From positions 1 to 33,288 of the forward strand of contig JAILFZ010000017.1 of NCBI GenBank assembly GCA_024697295.1: a stretch of DNA of 33,288 nucleotides, written 5' to 3'. The notes below the pieces were generated by a model. The model ran no database searches. It was not told where the DNA came from and saw nothing but the letters and a program-made list of their open reading frames with translations. Position 1 is the first letter of the stretch. Every line of letters begins with the position of its first letter. Origin of the DNA: Treponema sp. (GTDB taxonomy: Bacteria; Spirochaetota; Spirochaetia; Treponematales; Treponemataceae). Both the position numbers and the translations under genes were made by a program. This document shows positions 8,119 through 16,200 of the stretch, in pieces.

Positions 8119-8814
8119 TTACTTTATAGTTGTTCCGATGTATGAACGGCCTTCGAGTATTGCCTTGATGTTTTCGAGGTTTTTGCCGCCTGCGCAGATT
8201 ACTGTAAGTTTGAGTTCCTGTGCCTTTTTGCTTGCAATCGGGTCAAAAGGACAGTTTTTGCCCGGAACCCATTCATCTCCGACGAGCTTTCTAAAATCAG
8301 CCCACGAAATGTCATCGAGAGGCTTTGCGTCAGGATTTTTGCGCGGGTCGTCTGTGTAAACCTTTTCGATATTGCTCAGGTTAACAACAGTGTCGGCGCC
8401 AAACTTTTCTGCAAGCAGCACGGCATCGTTGTCTGTAGAAAAGCCCGGTTTCCAGCCTGCTGCCACAAGAACAGAGCCTGTAAAATCTTTTGCCTGTGTC
8501 GGGTCTGTTACAACTGCTTCCTTACAGAGTGAACCAAAACTTGCCTTTACAAACTGTGCGTTCAGGCGTGTTGCCATGATACCGATCCAGTCGGCTGCTT
8601 CTGTTTCTGCATCCGGAGCAACTTCTGCAACAGTTCTGAAAGCGTTCTGGTAAATGCGTGCAGGACCGCCGCCGCCGATTACAAAAATAAGTTTGTCACC
8701 CTTGTGTGAATCAAGATAATCTTTTACGAGTTTTACAAATTTAGAAACAAATTCCGTGTCAGGAAATTCCGGGGCAACGATTGAGCCTCCGACCGACAAA
8801 ACTTTAGTAGACAT
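8119..8814 (-). CDS. pyrH: UMP kinase, archaeal-type amino-acid-kinase family
   Basis: Phosphorylates UMP to UDP in pyrimidine nucleotide synthesis (cytoplasm). The amino acid kinase fold is recognisable: KVLSVGGSIVAP at the N-terminus (phosphate-binding loop), FVIGGGGPARIYQ, DWIGIMATRLNAQ, STDNDAVLLAEKFGADTVVNLSNIEKVYTDDPR (nucleotide part) and FDPIASKKAQE. The short 231-residue length and these motif variants fit the archaeal-type UMPK subgroup, which is what I recall for treponemes, rather than E. coli-type PyrH. The Shine-Dalgarno is good: AGGGGGA about five bases before the ATG. It follows the transglutaminase-like gene by 25 bases, so it may be the last gene of the sigma-factor operon. 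Confidence 0.9.
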   Translation of the reverse strand: MSTKVLSVGGSIVAPEFPDTEFVSKFVKLVKDYLDSHKGDKLIFVIGGGGPARIYQNAFRTVAEVAPDAETEAADWIGIMATRLNAQFVKASFGSLCKEAVVTDPTQAKDFTGSVLVAAGWKPGFSTDNDAVLLAEKFGADTVVNLSNIEKVYTDDPRKNPDAKPLDDISWADFRKLVGDEWVPGKNCPFDPIASKKAQELKLTVICAGGKNLENIKAILEGRSYIGTTIK

Positions 8815-8839
8815 AAAAATCCCCCTGTCTTCGCAATGT

Positions 8840-10519
8840 TTAGTATATACCTGCTACAACCGGGTTGTTCCAGAGCGAACTGTAATTTACGGTTCCCCGT
8901 GAAGATTCTTCCCAGATTGACTGCAGGGCATAAGTCCGCTTTTTGTGAACTATATGACTGTTTGCAAGTGACGGCTTTAACTCGTTGTATCCACGTGAAA
9001 AAGCGATGTGCTGGCTGTCGAGGCTGCCAAAATAATAATCCCGGGTATTTTCGATTGTGCGGAATGCCTTGTATTCAAGGCCTTTGCCGAGCACTAAATC
9101 TACCGGAACCCAGCCAAAGTTTTCGATGTAAAATTCGCACCACCAGTGATTGCGGTTATTCAATTCTGAGTCAACAAGAATTCCGCTGACACTCACGCAT
9201 GGAATTCCCAGGGTGCGCAGGAGGGTAGTGTAAACGATTGTAAAGTCATACGCGTCACCCCTGTTCGATTTGATTAAATCCCTGCACTCGGAATCGCTGC
9301 TGCGTGTCTGGGGTAAAAGTTCATAGGTGTCTATCATAAAATCGTAGACAAGTTTTGCCTGGTTATACGGATTTGTTTCTTTTTTGACGATTTGTTTTGC
9401 AAGTTCCCTGAATTCATCATCGCCGCTTGCAATCAGGGCGTCGCTTTGTGTATAAGTCTTGTACAAAACGCGTTCCTTTTCCCTGTACGGCTTGACCTGT
9501 TTTGGATTTATCCTGGTTTGAACCGTATAGTCTTCGATTACAAAGCTGTGATTGAACCTTACCTGTTTTTCCTGAATCTTTGATAATTCAAGCTGGTGAA
9601 TGATTGTATTCTGGTAATGTTCAAAAACCGGTTCAGGAGAACATTCTGTCAGTTCTGCCACCGGCTGCCTTGCGCTCAGCGGCGGGCGCGGAACACGGAG
9701 CGACAGGGTTGTGTTCAATTTTGAATGAATGTCTTTTATGTCGGCAGTTACGTTTACAACGTAGGTTTTTTTATTTGAATAGAATTTTGTGCCTGCAGGA
9801 GACTTGATTTCCAGTTCAAAAAGATTGCTTTCGCCTTTTTCTGTTTCAACAAAAAAATGTCCTGTGGCAGCACCGTCTGGAATGCGTACGTGAATTTCAC
9901 TGTCGCTCCAGTATTCAAAATCGTAGTTTGCTTCGTTTGCGGCAATGTAAACCGGTTCTTCCGCGGTCTGCTCTTCAATTGCGGCAGTAAACTTTACGGA
10001 AGCGTTGTTTCTGATTGTGCCAAAGTTTGTTCCGTTGATTACGAGGAGTGAACCCGGTGTAACGCTCGGGGCATTTGTTGAAATAATTACAGGAAGAGAA
10101 GTTTTTGTGTCAGGCGGCACCTGGACAGGAATTCCTGCTTCGTTTGCAAAAAAGCCCGGTTTTGAACTTCCGGATTTGGTTGTTACGATTACAAGACCGT
10201 CCTGTACATTTGTCGGAAGAACAATTTTAATCTGGCTGTCAGTCCAGCTTAAATAACCGCTTGCAGTAATTTTGGAAATTCCTACCTGCACATAATCCGA
10301 CGAAGTTCTCGTGTTTCCAAAGTTTTCGCCCGTGATTACCATCAGGTCTCCCGGCGAACCAACTGACGGGTTTACCGATTTAATCAAAGGAATTTTACGT
10401 GATTTATAAGTTACGATTGAGAAAAATCCTAAAATGAGAAAAATTATTGAGACGACAGAAATCGCCCTGAAAAAAGGATACTTTCTGAAAAGTATTTTGA
10501 ATGTTTTAACGGCGCTCAA
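8840..10519 (-). CDS. Membrane-anchored IPT/TIG plus transglutaminase-like protein lacking the catalytic Cys
   Basis: One N-terminal transmembrane helix (about 18-36) leads to two IPT/TIG Ig-like domains, about 43-118 (SVNPSVGSPGDLMVITGENFG) and 143-235 (STNAPSVTPGSLLVINGTNFG), then a linker and a transglutaminase-like domain at about 375-500. In that domain the usual GxCxDxA block reads RGDAYDFT, so the catalytic Cys is Ala423 (codon GCG), while the His (NHWWCEF, about 458) and Asp (WVPVDL, about 474) positions are kept. It is therefore probably a pseudoenzyme acting outside the inner membrane, as a scaffold or binding protein. The start is TTG with GGAG just upstream, overlapping the anti-sigma gene by 14 bases, so translation is coupled. 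Its place directly after the anti-sigma gene suggests a role in envelope-signal sensing, which is inference. Confidence 0.83.
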   Translation of the reverse strand: MSAVKTFKILFRKYPFFRAISVVSIIFLILGFFSIVTYKSRKIPLIKSVNPSVGSPGDLMVITGENFGNTRTSSDYVQVGISKITASGYLSWTDSQIKIVLPTNVQDGLVIVTTKSGSSKPGFFANEAGIPVQVPPDTKTSLPVIISTNAPSVTPGSLLVINGTNFGTIRNNASVKFTAAIEEQTAEEPVYIAANEANYDFEYWSDSEIHVRIPDGAATGHFFVETEKGESNLFELEIKSPAGTKFYSNKKTYVVNVTADIKDIHSKLNTTLSLRVPRPPLSARQPVAELTECSPEPVFEHYQNTIIHQLELSKIQEKQVRFNHSFVIEDYTVQTRINPKQVKPYREKERVLYKTYTQSDALIASGDDEFRELAKQIVKKETNPYNQAKLVYDFMIDTYELLPQTRSSDSECRDLIKSNRGDAYDFTIVYTTLLRTLGIPCVSVSGILVDSELNNRNHWWCEFYIENFGWVPVDLVLGKGLEYKAFRTIENTRDYYFGSLDSQHIAFSRGYNELKPSLANSHIVHKKRTYALQSIWEESSRGTVNYSSLWNNPVVAGIY

Positions 10520-11207
10520 GATTCTCCGCCTGTTTCATTGGAATAGTGTGCATATCTGGCACTTCTATTCTAACAGTTGGCGCAGATTTTTTAAAGTCCG
10601 GTCTAAAAACATCTACCGAGTTTAACTGTGTAAAGATTCCGTTTTTGCCTGTTGAAGCGAGGTTTGTTGCAGAAATTACCTTCTGGTTTGAATATTTTTC
10701 TGTTGAATCTTCGGCCTTTTCTTCGGCGGCCTGTTTGAAGACTTGCGAAACCTTTAATTTGTCGATATTGCCGTCAACAACAACCTCGTTCTGAATCTTT
10801 GGTGTTGCTTCCGTTCTTGCAATCGCCTGAATTGTTTTGTTGCTGTCAGTGCTTCTGAGCTGGAGAGGGATAAAAATAAGGGCAAAGACTGCGGCTGCGG
10901 CAAATGGAACAGCCCATCTGAATACAGAAGAAAATACTTTCGGATTTTTATCGCTTGTCTTTGAAGTTGTCTGTGAGTAGCGGAGTTTTGTCTGGAGACG
11001 CTCAAAACTTTTGTCCAGAAAGTCCTGAGTTACGGAAGGTGGAAGTTCGTCGCTGTTTAAAAGAGAACGCAGTGATCTGAGCCGCGAAAGCTGCTCCCGG
11101 CACTTAGGGCATGAATTAACATGAGCCTCGTATTCCGGGATAAATTTCTGAGGAAGTTCACCATCCAAATAAACTGAATGCAAATCTTTTTCAGGACAAG
11201 TAGACAT
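10506..11207 (-). CDS. Membrane anti-sigma factor with zinc-finger (ZAS-type) N-terminus
   Basis: Likely inhibitor of the ECF sigma factor encoded just upstream. The cytoplasmic N-terminus carries the zinc-binding HxxxCxxC motif as HVNSCPKC, preceded by HSVYLDGELP. A transmembrane helix (about residues 103-122, RWAVPFAAAAVFALIFIPL) follows, then about 110 residues predicted outside the membrane with low complexity. I start at the ATG at 11207, giving MSTCPEKD: GGAGG lies five bases upstream, while the adjacent ATG at 11210 is only two bases from it and the track start at 11246 has nothing. The start overlaps the sigma gene by 17 bases and the stop overlaps the transglutaminase-like gene by 14, so the three are coupled in translation. 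Confidence 0.87.
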   Translation of the reverse strand: MSTCPEKDLHSVYLDGELPQKFIPEYEAHVNSCPKCREQLSRLRSLRSLLNSDELPPSVTQDFLDKSFERLQTKLRYSQTTSKTSDKNPKVFSSVFRWAVPFAAAAVFALIFIPLQLRSTDSNKTIQAIARTEATPKIQNEVVVDGNIDKLKVSQVFKQAAEEKAEDSTEKYSNQKVISATNLASTGKNGIFTQLNSVDVFRPDFKKSAPTVRIEVPDMHTIPMKQAENLERR

Positions 11208-11748
11208 CATCGCCTCCAATAAGTTTTTCCAGTTGTTCGCGGGCACGGAACATACGTATTTTTACGTTTCCTTCCGTTATGCCGAGAACCAATCCGATTT
11301 CCTTATAGTTTAAATCCCCGTATTCGCGGAGAATAATAACTTCTTTGAGTGATTGCGGCAGTTTGGCCAGCGCTTCCGCTGCGATTTTTTGAGTTTCCTT
11401 TTTAAGGTAATCAGTTTCGCCGGAAGTCTGCTGCCTCTTGTCTTCGTAAAGTGCTTTGTGATACGCGTTGCGCTCTCTCACCTTGCGTTTTGCGTAGTTC
11501 AGGCTCGCATTTTTTACGACGCGGATGAGCCAAAATTTGGCGTCATCAAGGCTCGGAAAAACCATTTGTTTTTCGCTCGCCTTGATGTATGAATCGTGAA
11601 CAATATCCTCTGCAGCATCTTCATCATTGACAATACGCCACGAGATTTTAAATAGGAGGATCATAGTTTCGTTGTAAATACGACGAAAATCTGCAGGATC
11701 TGCCGCGTTCAAGGGTTTTTGATTGCCATCCACATTATTAATAATCAT
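11191..11748 (-). CDS. ECF-family RNA polymerase sigma factor (sigma-24/RpoE type)
   Basis: Alternative sigma factor directing RNA polymerase to a stress or envelope regulon. Region 2 is visible as RRIYNETMILLFKISWRIVNDEDAAEDIVHDSYIKA with the later FWLIRVVKNASLNYAKRK. Region 4 is visible as ALAKLPQSLKEVIILREYGDLNYKEIGLVLGITEGNVKIRMFRAREQL, with the expected helix-turn-helix. The length (185 residues) and absence of region 3 are typical. The ORF track starts at 11760, but that TTG is inside the Shine-Dalgarno (TTGGGGACTCAA before ATG); the ATG at 11748 has GGGGA six bases upstream, so I use it. The co-encoded zinc anti-sigma is the expected partner. I recall a sigma-24-type gene next to cysS in T. 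pallidum too. Confidence 0.92.
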   Translation of the reverse strand: MIINNVDGNQKPLNAADPADFRRIYNETMILLFKISWRIVNDEDAAEDIVHDSYIKASEKQMVFPSLDDAKFWLIRVVKNASLNYAKRKVRERNAYHKALYEDKRQQTSGETDYLKKETQKIAAEALAKLPQSLKEVIILREYGDLNYKEIGLVLGITEGNVKIRMFRAREQLEKLIGGDDVYLS

Positions 11749-11774
11749 TTGAGTCCCCAAAAGTTACAGAAAAA

Positions 11775-11798
11775 ATTAAAAAAAGATATTTTTTTAAT
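11775..11798. terminator. Perfect A/T-only inverted repeat after cysS
   Basis: ATTAAAAAAA, a four-base loop GATA, then TTTTTTTAAT: ten perfectly paired A/T bases. It sits between the cysS stop (11801) and the sigma-factor start (11748) on the minus strand. It may be a weak terminator for cysS or an element of the sigma promoter. The lack of any G/C pair makes a strong terminator unlikely. Confidence 0.4.
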
Positions 11799-11800
11799 TA

Positions 11801-13363
11801 CTAATTACGCTTCCACTCAGGTCCTGCCGGTGTGTCGATGATTGTAATTCCGCGCTGTGTAAGTTCATTACGGATTTTATCTGCTGTTGCAAAGTCTTTT
11901 GCTTTTTTTGCTGCAGTGCGCTGTTCAACAAGGGCAGTGATTTCTGCGGCCTCCGGGTCACCTGAGTGATCGTAGGCTTTCTGGTTTTCTGAGGCTGCCT
12001 TTGCAAGTTTTTCTGCAACTTCAAATCCGTTTTTGAGTACATCGAGCGAGAGAACTTTTTCCATCACAAAGATATCTGCGAGTGCCTGGCCGGCTTTCTG
12101 GCCCTTTCCGTTTGAAGCCATCTGCAATGCAGAAAGCGCAATCGGAGTTGCGAGGTCGTTTTCAAGCCCTTCCTTAAAGCGGATGAGGTTTTTAGAAGGT
12201 TCGCTTTCTTTTGAAAGTTTTCCGAGTTTTTTTGCAAAGTTTTCTTTTGTAAGACCAAGCTTTTCTTCGCTGTTTGCTTTATTAATGAGTTTTGCAACGC
12301 GTTCGTTCAGGGCTGCGCGGCCGTTTCTTGCGCTTTCAAGTCCGTTGATGGAGAAGAGAAGAGGCTTACGGTAGTGACCGCCCAGCAGGAAGAATCTGTA
12401 GTCCAGCGGTTCAAAGCCCTTTGACTTGAGGGAATATCCTTTTTCAGGCGGAAGGTCTGTCTGGAGCGTGATAAAGTGACCTGAAGACTTTGACATCTTT
12501 CCGCCTTCAAGAATCAGAAATTCATTATGCATCCAGTATTTTACCCATGGTCCTTCTTTTGCTTCTTCCGGAGTAAAGCTTCCTTCACTCTGGGCAATTT
12601 CGTTTGTGTGGTGAACCGGCACATGGTCAATTCCACCAGTGTGGATGTCGATGTGCTTTCCGAGGTATTTCATGCTCATTGCAGAACACTCGATGTGCCA
12701 TCCCGGATAACCGCGTCCCCACGGGCTGTCCCAGGTCATGGCCTGATTTTCGAATTTGGATTTTGTAAACCACAGGACAAAGTCTCCGGGGTTGCGTTTA
12801 TTTTCGTCGACAACTACAACTTTGCGCTTTCCCTTTCCTGCAACGAGGCTGTCCAGGTCAAGGTTGGCCAGTTTTCCGTAATCCGGGTATGTTGAAATAT
12901 CGTAGTAGAGGTTTCCGCCTGACATGTAAGTGTGACCGTTTGCCTCGAGTTTTTTGATAAGGTCAATCATTTCCTGAATATGGTCAGTTGCCTTACAGAT
13001 TACGTCCGGGTGACGGATGTTGAGGGCGTCGATATCAGCCATAAAAGCGTCAGTGTAGAATTTAGCTACGTCGAGTACCGACTGGTGGCGTTCTTCGGCT
13101 GTTTTTACCATTTTGTCATCGCCGTCGTCAGTATCGCCGGTCAGGTGTCCGACGTCAGTGATGTTCATTACGTGTTTGATTTTATAGCCGAGGTAGCTCA
13201 GGGTTTTGTCGAGCACATCCAGAAATACATAAGCCCTCAAATTACCGATGTGGGCGTAATTGTAAACTGTCGGACCGCAGCCGTAAAAACCTACAAAGCC
13301 CGGTTTTACGCTTTCAAAGTCCTGCATTTTTCTGCCCATTGTGTTAAATACTTTCAATGCCAT
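11801..13363 (-). CDS. cysS: Cysteinyl-tRNA synthetase
   Basis: Charges tRNA-Cys with cysteine in the cytoplasm. It is a class I synthetase with both signature motifs: HIGN (about 38-41, within [12 protein letters not shown]) and KMSKS in [11 protein letters not shown] (about 277). The zinc site is suggested by Cys29 in [10 protein letters not shown], the Cys in [10 protein letters not shown] and the His/Glu in [10 protein letters not shown]. The DALR-like and C-terminal parts end in PEWKRN. At 520 residues it is slightly longer than the roughly 460-residue E. coli enzyme. GGAAT lies about six bases before the ATG. It diverges from murB across about 100 bases and precedes the sigma operon on the same strand. 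Confidence 0.96.
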   Translation of the reverse strand: MALKVFNTMGRKMQDFESVKPGFVGFYGCGPTVYNYAHIGNLRAYVFLDVLDKTLSYLGYKIKHVMNITDVGHLTGDTDDGDDKMVKTAEERHQSVLDVAKFYTDAFMADIDALNIRHPDVICKATDHIQEMIDLIKKLEANGHTYMSGGNLYYDISTYPDYGKLANLDLDSLVAGKGKRKVVVVDENKRNPGDFVLWFTKSKFENQAMTWDSPWGRGYPGWHIECSAMSMKYLGKHIDIHTGGIDHVPVHHTNEIAQSEGSFTPEEAKEGPWVKYWMHNEFLILEGGKMSKSSGHFITLQTDLPPEKGYSLKSKGFEPLDYRFFLLGGHYRKPLLFSINGLESARNGRAALNERVAKLINKANSEEKLGLTKENFAKKLGKLSKESEPSKNLIRFKEGLENDLATPIALSALQMASNGKGQKAGQALADIFVMEKVLSLDVLKNGFEVAEKLAKAASENQKAYDHSGDPEAAEITALVEQRTAAKKAKDFATADKIRNELTQRGITIIDTPAGPEWKRN

Positions 13364-13464
13364 ATGTAATTCCTTTTGTGTTGAATTTTTGTCCTGCCAA
13401 CTTTAACTAAACCCGAACCCTTAAAAAGCCGATTTTTATTAAAGGATAATAGACAGGATTAAGT

Positions 13465-14409
13465 ATGATTTTACGCAATTTTGAACTTCTGTTCAATGAC
13501 AGTAATAATTTTAGAGGCAGCGTTCTGCATGATGAAAAGCTTTCCAGGCACACTTCGATGAATGTGGGCGGACCTGCGTCTCTTTTTATTGAACCTGCTG
13601 ATACTGAAAGCCTCGTTTATGCCATAAAAAACTGTATCCAAAGCAAAGTAGAATTCTTTGTGCTCGGCGGCGGAAGCAACGTAATCTTCTGCGATGAAGG
13701 ACTCGACGCCGTAATCTGCACCAGAAAATTGAATTCAATTCACTCTTCGCCAGGCGGAGACAAATCCATCAGGACCGGCGCCGGTGCAAGCTGGGCAGGT
13801 GTAATTCAATTCTGCAAAAGCCATAACCTCGGCGGTTTTGAACCTTTTACAGGCCTGAGCGGAACGGTCGGCGGCGCAATTTTTATGAACGCAAGCTGCT
13901 TTTCTCTTTCGACGGATTCAAGACTTTTGAATGTAACTTATCTTGATACAGAAGATTTTAAAATAAAAGAATATAATAAAAATCCGGCTGACTGGGCATA
14001 CAAGGTAAGCCCGTTTAACGGCGTAAAGAAAATCATCCTTGAAGCAGAATTTTCTGTGACAGAAGGTTTTGACAAAACTTTGAGCGATGCGACGATTCAA
14101 AGCCGCCGCGAAAAGGGACACTTTAAGGCTCCAAGTGCCGGAAGCGTATTTAAAAATGATGGCGATAAAATTGCCGGCCGGCTGATCGATGAATGCGGTC
14201 TTAAGGGCAAAAGAGTCGGAGGTGCCCAGATTGCTCCATGGCACGCAAATTTTATTATAAATCCGGATGGCAGGGCGACATATAAAGACGTACTTGCACT
14301 CGTGGAACTGATAAAAAAGGAAGTTTATAAAAAGCACGGAATTCAATTAAAACAAGAAGTTTTATTCATTGACAAAGAATTTTGTGCCCCTTATACTGAA
14401 GAAGACTAA
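13465..14409 (+). CDS. murB: UDP-N-acetylenolpyruvoylglucosamine reductase
   Basis: FAD-dependent reductase that makes UDP-MurNAc, the second committed step of peptidoglycan precursor synthesis (cytoplasm). It shows the FAD-binding stretch VLGGGSNVIFCDEGLDAVI, the GFEPFTGLSGTVGGAIFMNAS block, SRREKGHFKAPSAGSVFKN (the catalytic Ser region of type II MurB) and the C-terminal GLKGKRVGGAQIAPWHANFIIN. The length of 314 residues is typical of type II enzymes. The ATG is preceded by ACAGGA at suitable spacing. The Crp-like gene follows after about 15 bases on the same strand, so the two are probably co-transcribed. Confidence 0.95.
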   Translation: MILRNFELLFNDSNNFRGSVLHDEKLSRHTSMNVGGPASLFIEPADTESLVYAIKNCIQSKVEFFVLGGGSNVIFCDEGLDAVICTRKLNSIHSSPGGDKSIRTGAGASWAGVIQFCKSHNLGGFEPFTGLSGTVGGAIFMNASCFSLSTDSRLLNVTYLDTEDFKIKEYNKNPADWAYKVSPFNGVKKIILEAEFSVTEGFDKTLSDATIQSRREKGHFKAPSAGSVFKNDGDKIAGRLIDECGLKGKRVGGAQIAPWHANFIINPDGRATYKDVLALVELIKKEVYKKHGIQLKQEVLFIDKEFCAPYTEED

Positions 14410-14424
14410 TAGTAGGTGGATAAA

Positions 14425-15609
14425 TTGCTACAGTTATCGTTTGTTAATTTTAGACAGGGCTCTTACATCGTTGTTGAAGGAAAACCTCAGAACGATATTT
14501 TTTACATCATTCAGTGCGGTAAGGTAAGATTACAGAGAGAAAATCAGATTCCGGGACAGCAGCCTGAAATTCAGGGACCGGGTGACTTCGTAGGCGTTGT
14601 TTCCTGTATGTCAAACCACTCACAGATTGATACGGCCGTGGCCCTTACTGATGTAGTCTGCATTTCTGTCCGCCGTGACCAGTACCCTGAACTGATTGAA
14701 CGCAACACACCTGTAGCTATGAAAATTATCCGTACATTTGCAAACCGCATGCGTTTGATGAATGATACTCTGATGCAGGCCACATTGAACAACTCAGCCG
14801 CCCAGTCAGCAGAACAGATTTATCAGGTTGCCTCTTATTACGACAAGATCAAGCAGCCAAGCATAGCAATTTACGCATATTATCAGTACATCAAGTCAAA
14901 TCCGATGGGTTCAAATGTTAACAACGCAAAAATGAGATTCCAGGCGCTGCGCGGTCAGAGCCGTGCCGTTTATTTTGAATCCAATCAGGACCTTTTAAGA
15001 GTTTACCCTAAAGATACCATGATTATGTCAGAAAACCAGAGTGGTGCTGATATGTTCATTATCCAGGACGGAAAGGTTAAGATTTCAAAAATCGTGGACG
15101 GAACAGAAGTAACACTGGCAATCCTCAAAAAAGGTGATATGTTCGGTGAAATGGCCCTGCTTGAAAACAAGCCGCGTTCAGCAAGTGCAATCGCAGAAGA
15201 AGAATGCCGCCTGATGACCGTTAACCGCCAGAACTTTAATCAGATGGTTGCAACTCAGCCTCAGCTGATTGCCCGCCTTACAACAACACTCGCAGAACGA
15301 ATCTTCGTTATGCAGAGACAGCTTGCAAACTCTCAGCTCACAGCACCTGTAGAAAAGATGGTTGATATGCTCGCCCTCCAGGTTGAAAAAGCAAAAATTT
15401 CAATTTCAAACAAAACTACATTTCAGACAGATATTACTCCGCAGGATATCGCAACAATGTGCGGGCTTACACAGCAGGAACAGGCACTTTACCTCCACAA
15501 GTTTATGATTGATCCTCATGTAAAACTGGTAGAAAACAAGATTCTTGTTCCGGATTGTCTGGAACTCGTAAAACAGGCTGCTTTTTACCGCAAGCAGTGC
15601 CGCAAGTAA
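14425..15609 (+). CDS. Crp/Fnr-like regulator with two tandem cyclic-nucleotide-binding domains
   Basis: Two cNMP-binding folds lie in one chain. The first (about 8-110, YIVVEGKPQNDIFYIIQCGKV) has a degenerate phosphate-binding cassette, GDFVGVVSCMSNHSQIDTAV, without the FGE and Arg. The second (about 185-300) has a near-consensus cassette, FGEMALLENKPRSASA, with both Glu and Arg, so it is the likely ligand site. The C-terminal 85 residues include TPQDIATMCGLTQQEQALYLHKF, aligning with a Crp winged-helix but weakly, so DNA binding is uncertain. The track start is a GTG at 14416. I prefer TTG at 14425, because AGGTGG sits five bases before it and the GTG is inside that sequence. It lies just downstream of murB. 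It could be a non-DNA-binding cNMP effector. Confidence 0.82.
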   Translation: MLQLSFVNFRQGSYIVVEGKPQNDIFYIIQCGKVRLQRENQIPGQQPEIQGPGDFVGVVSCMSNHSQIDTAVALTDVVCISVRRDQYPELIERNTPVAMKIIRTFANRMRLMNDTLMQATLNNSAAQSAEQIYQVASYYDKIKQPSIAIYAYYQYIKSNPMGSNVNNAKMRFQALRGQSRAVYFESNQDLLRVYPKDTMIMSENQSGADMFIIQDGKVKISKIVDGTEVTLAILKKGDMFGEMALLENKPRSASAIAEEECRLMTVNRQNFNQMVATQPQLIARLTTTLAERIFVMQRQLANSQLTAPVEKMVDMLALQVEKAKISISNKTTFQTDITPQDIATMCGLTQQEQALYLHKFMIDPHVKLVENKILVPDCLELVKQAAFYRKQCRK

Positions 15610-15659
15610 TTATACTTGGTGAGGCACAGCCGCCAACGCGCTTTTATTAAGGAGTTTTA

Positions 15660-16187
15660 ATGAAATTCCGTCTTTTGTTTATTGCACTTTTTTCTTTGTC
15701 TCTTTTTGCTTTTGCCCTTCCGTCAGGCTATGGTTCAATTAAACTCGGGATGTCTGTAGACGAAGTAAAGAATGAATTAAAAAAGAACAGCGACTTCGGT
15801 TACCGTGGTGACAGAGACGTTTCTTTATCACCTCAGACAAAACAGGTTTTGATAGAAACTGATTCAACAAAAAATCCGTATTCGTTTTTTGGCCGCTGCT
15901 GGTTCCAGTTTGTGGACGAAAAACTTTTTTCAATAACCCTCAACTTAAATCCTAAAAAGCTTGACCATTTTTCCGTATTCAGCACATTGAAGGGCAAGTA
16001 CGGCAATCCGGACAAAATCTCGCCGGCGTTTTCGCAGTGGAAGGATGATGATGTTATGATGAGCCTTGAACGCCCGCTGACGCTCAAATACATTGACGCA
16101 CGTGCATTTGACAAAATGCAGGAAAAAAGCGGAGTCCAGAAAACTGTCGAAGAAAAATCCGTCGAAGACTTCCTGTCCGGCCTTTAA
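15660..16187 (+). CDS. Small secreted protein of unknown function (GxIxLGMSxDEV motif)
   Basis: I do not recognise the family. A cleavable signal peptide (MKFRLLFIALFSLSLFAFA) is followed by SIKLGMSVDEVKNELKK, a motif seen at the start of several small periplasmic domains of the SmpA/OmlA kind. A mixed beta-rich body follows (FFGRCWFQFVDEKLFSITLNL, LKGKYGNPDKISPAFSQWKDDD), and the chain ends in a charged helix. There is no lipobox Cys. AAGGAG lies about six bases before the ATG. It is 50 bases downstream of the Crp-like gene, possibly in the same transcript, and converges on the DUF192 gene across only 13 bases. The KYGNPDKIS and W-containing strand resemble small domains that compare a mapped product with substrate, but no function can be assigned. 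Confidence 0.78.
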   Translation: MKFRLLFIALFSLSLFAFALPSGYGSIKLGMSVDEVKNELKKNSDFGYRGDRDVSLSPQTKQVLIETDSTKNPYSFFGRCWFQFVDEKLFSITLNLNPKKLDHFSVFSTLKGKYGNPDKISPAFSQWKDDDVMMSLERPLTLKYIDARAFDKMQEKSGVQKTVEEKSVEDFLSGL

Positions 16188-16200
16188 TTTTTGGCTGCCT

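Noticed and set aside
12932-13369. 145-residue plus-strand ORF opposite the cysS 5' end
   Set aside because: Shadow of cysS on the complementary strand; no recognisable domain or ribosome-binding site.
13918-14346. 142-residue minus-strand ORF inside murB
   Set aside because: Lies wholly within murB, whose motifs are complete; Phe/Ile/Tyr-rich composition typical of an antisense shadow.
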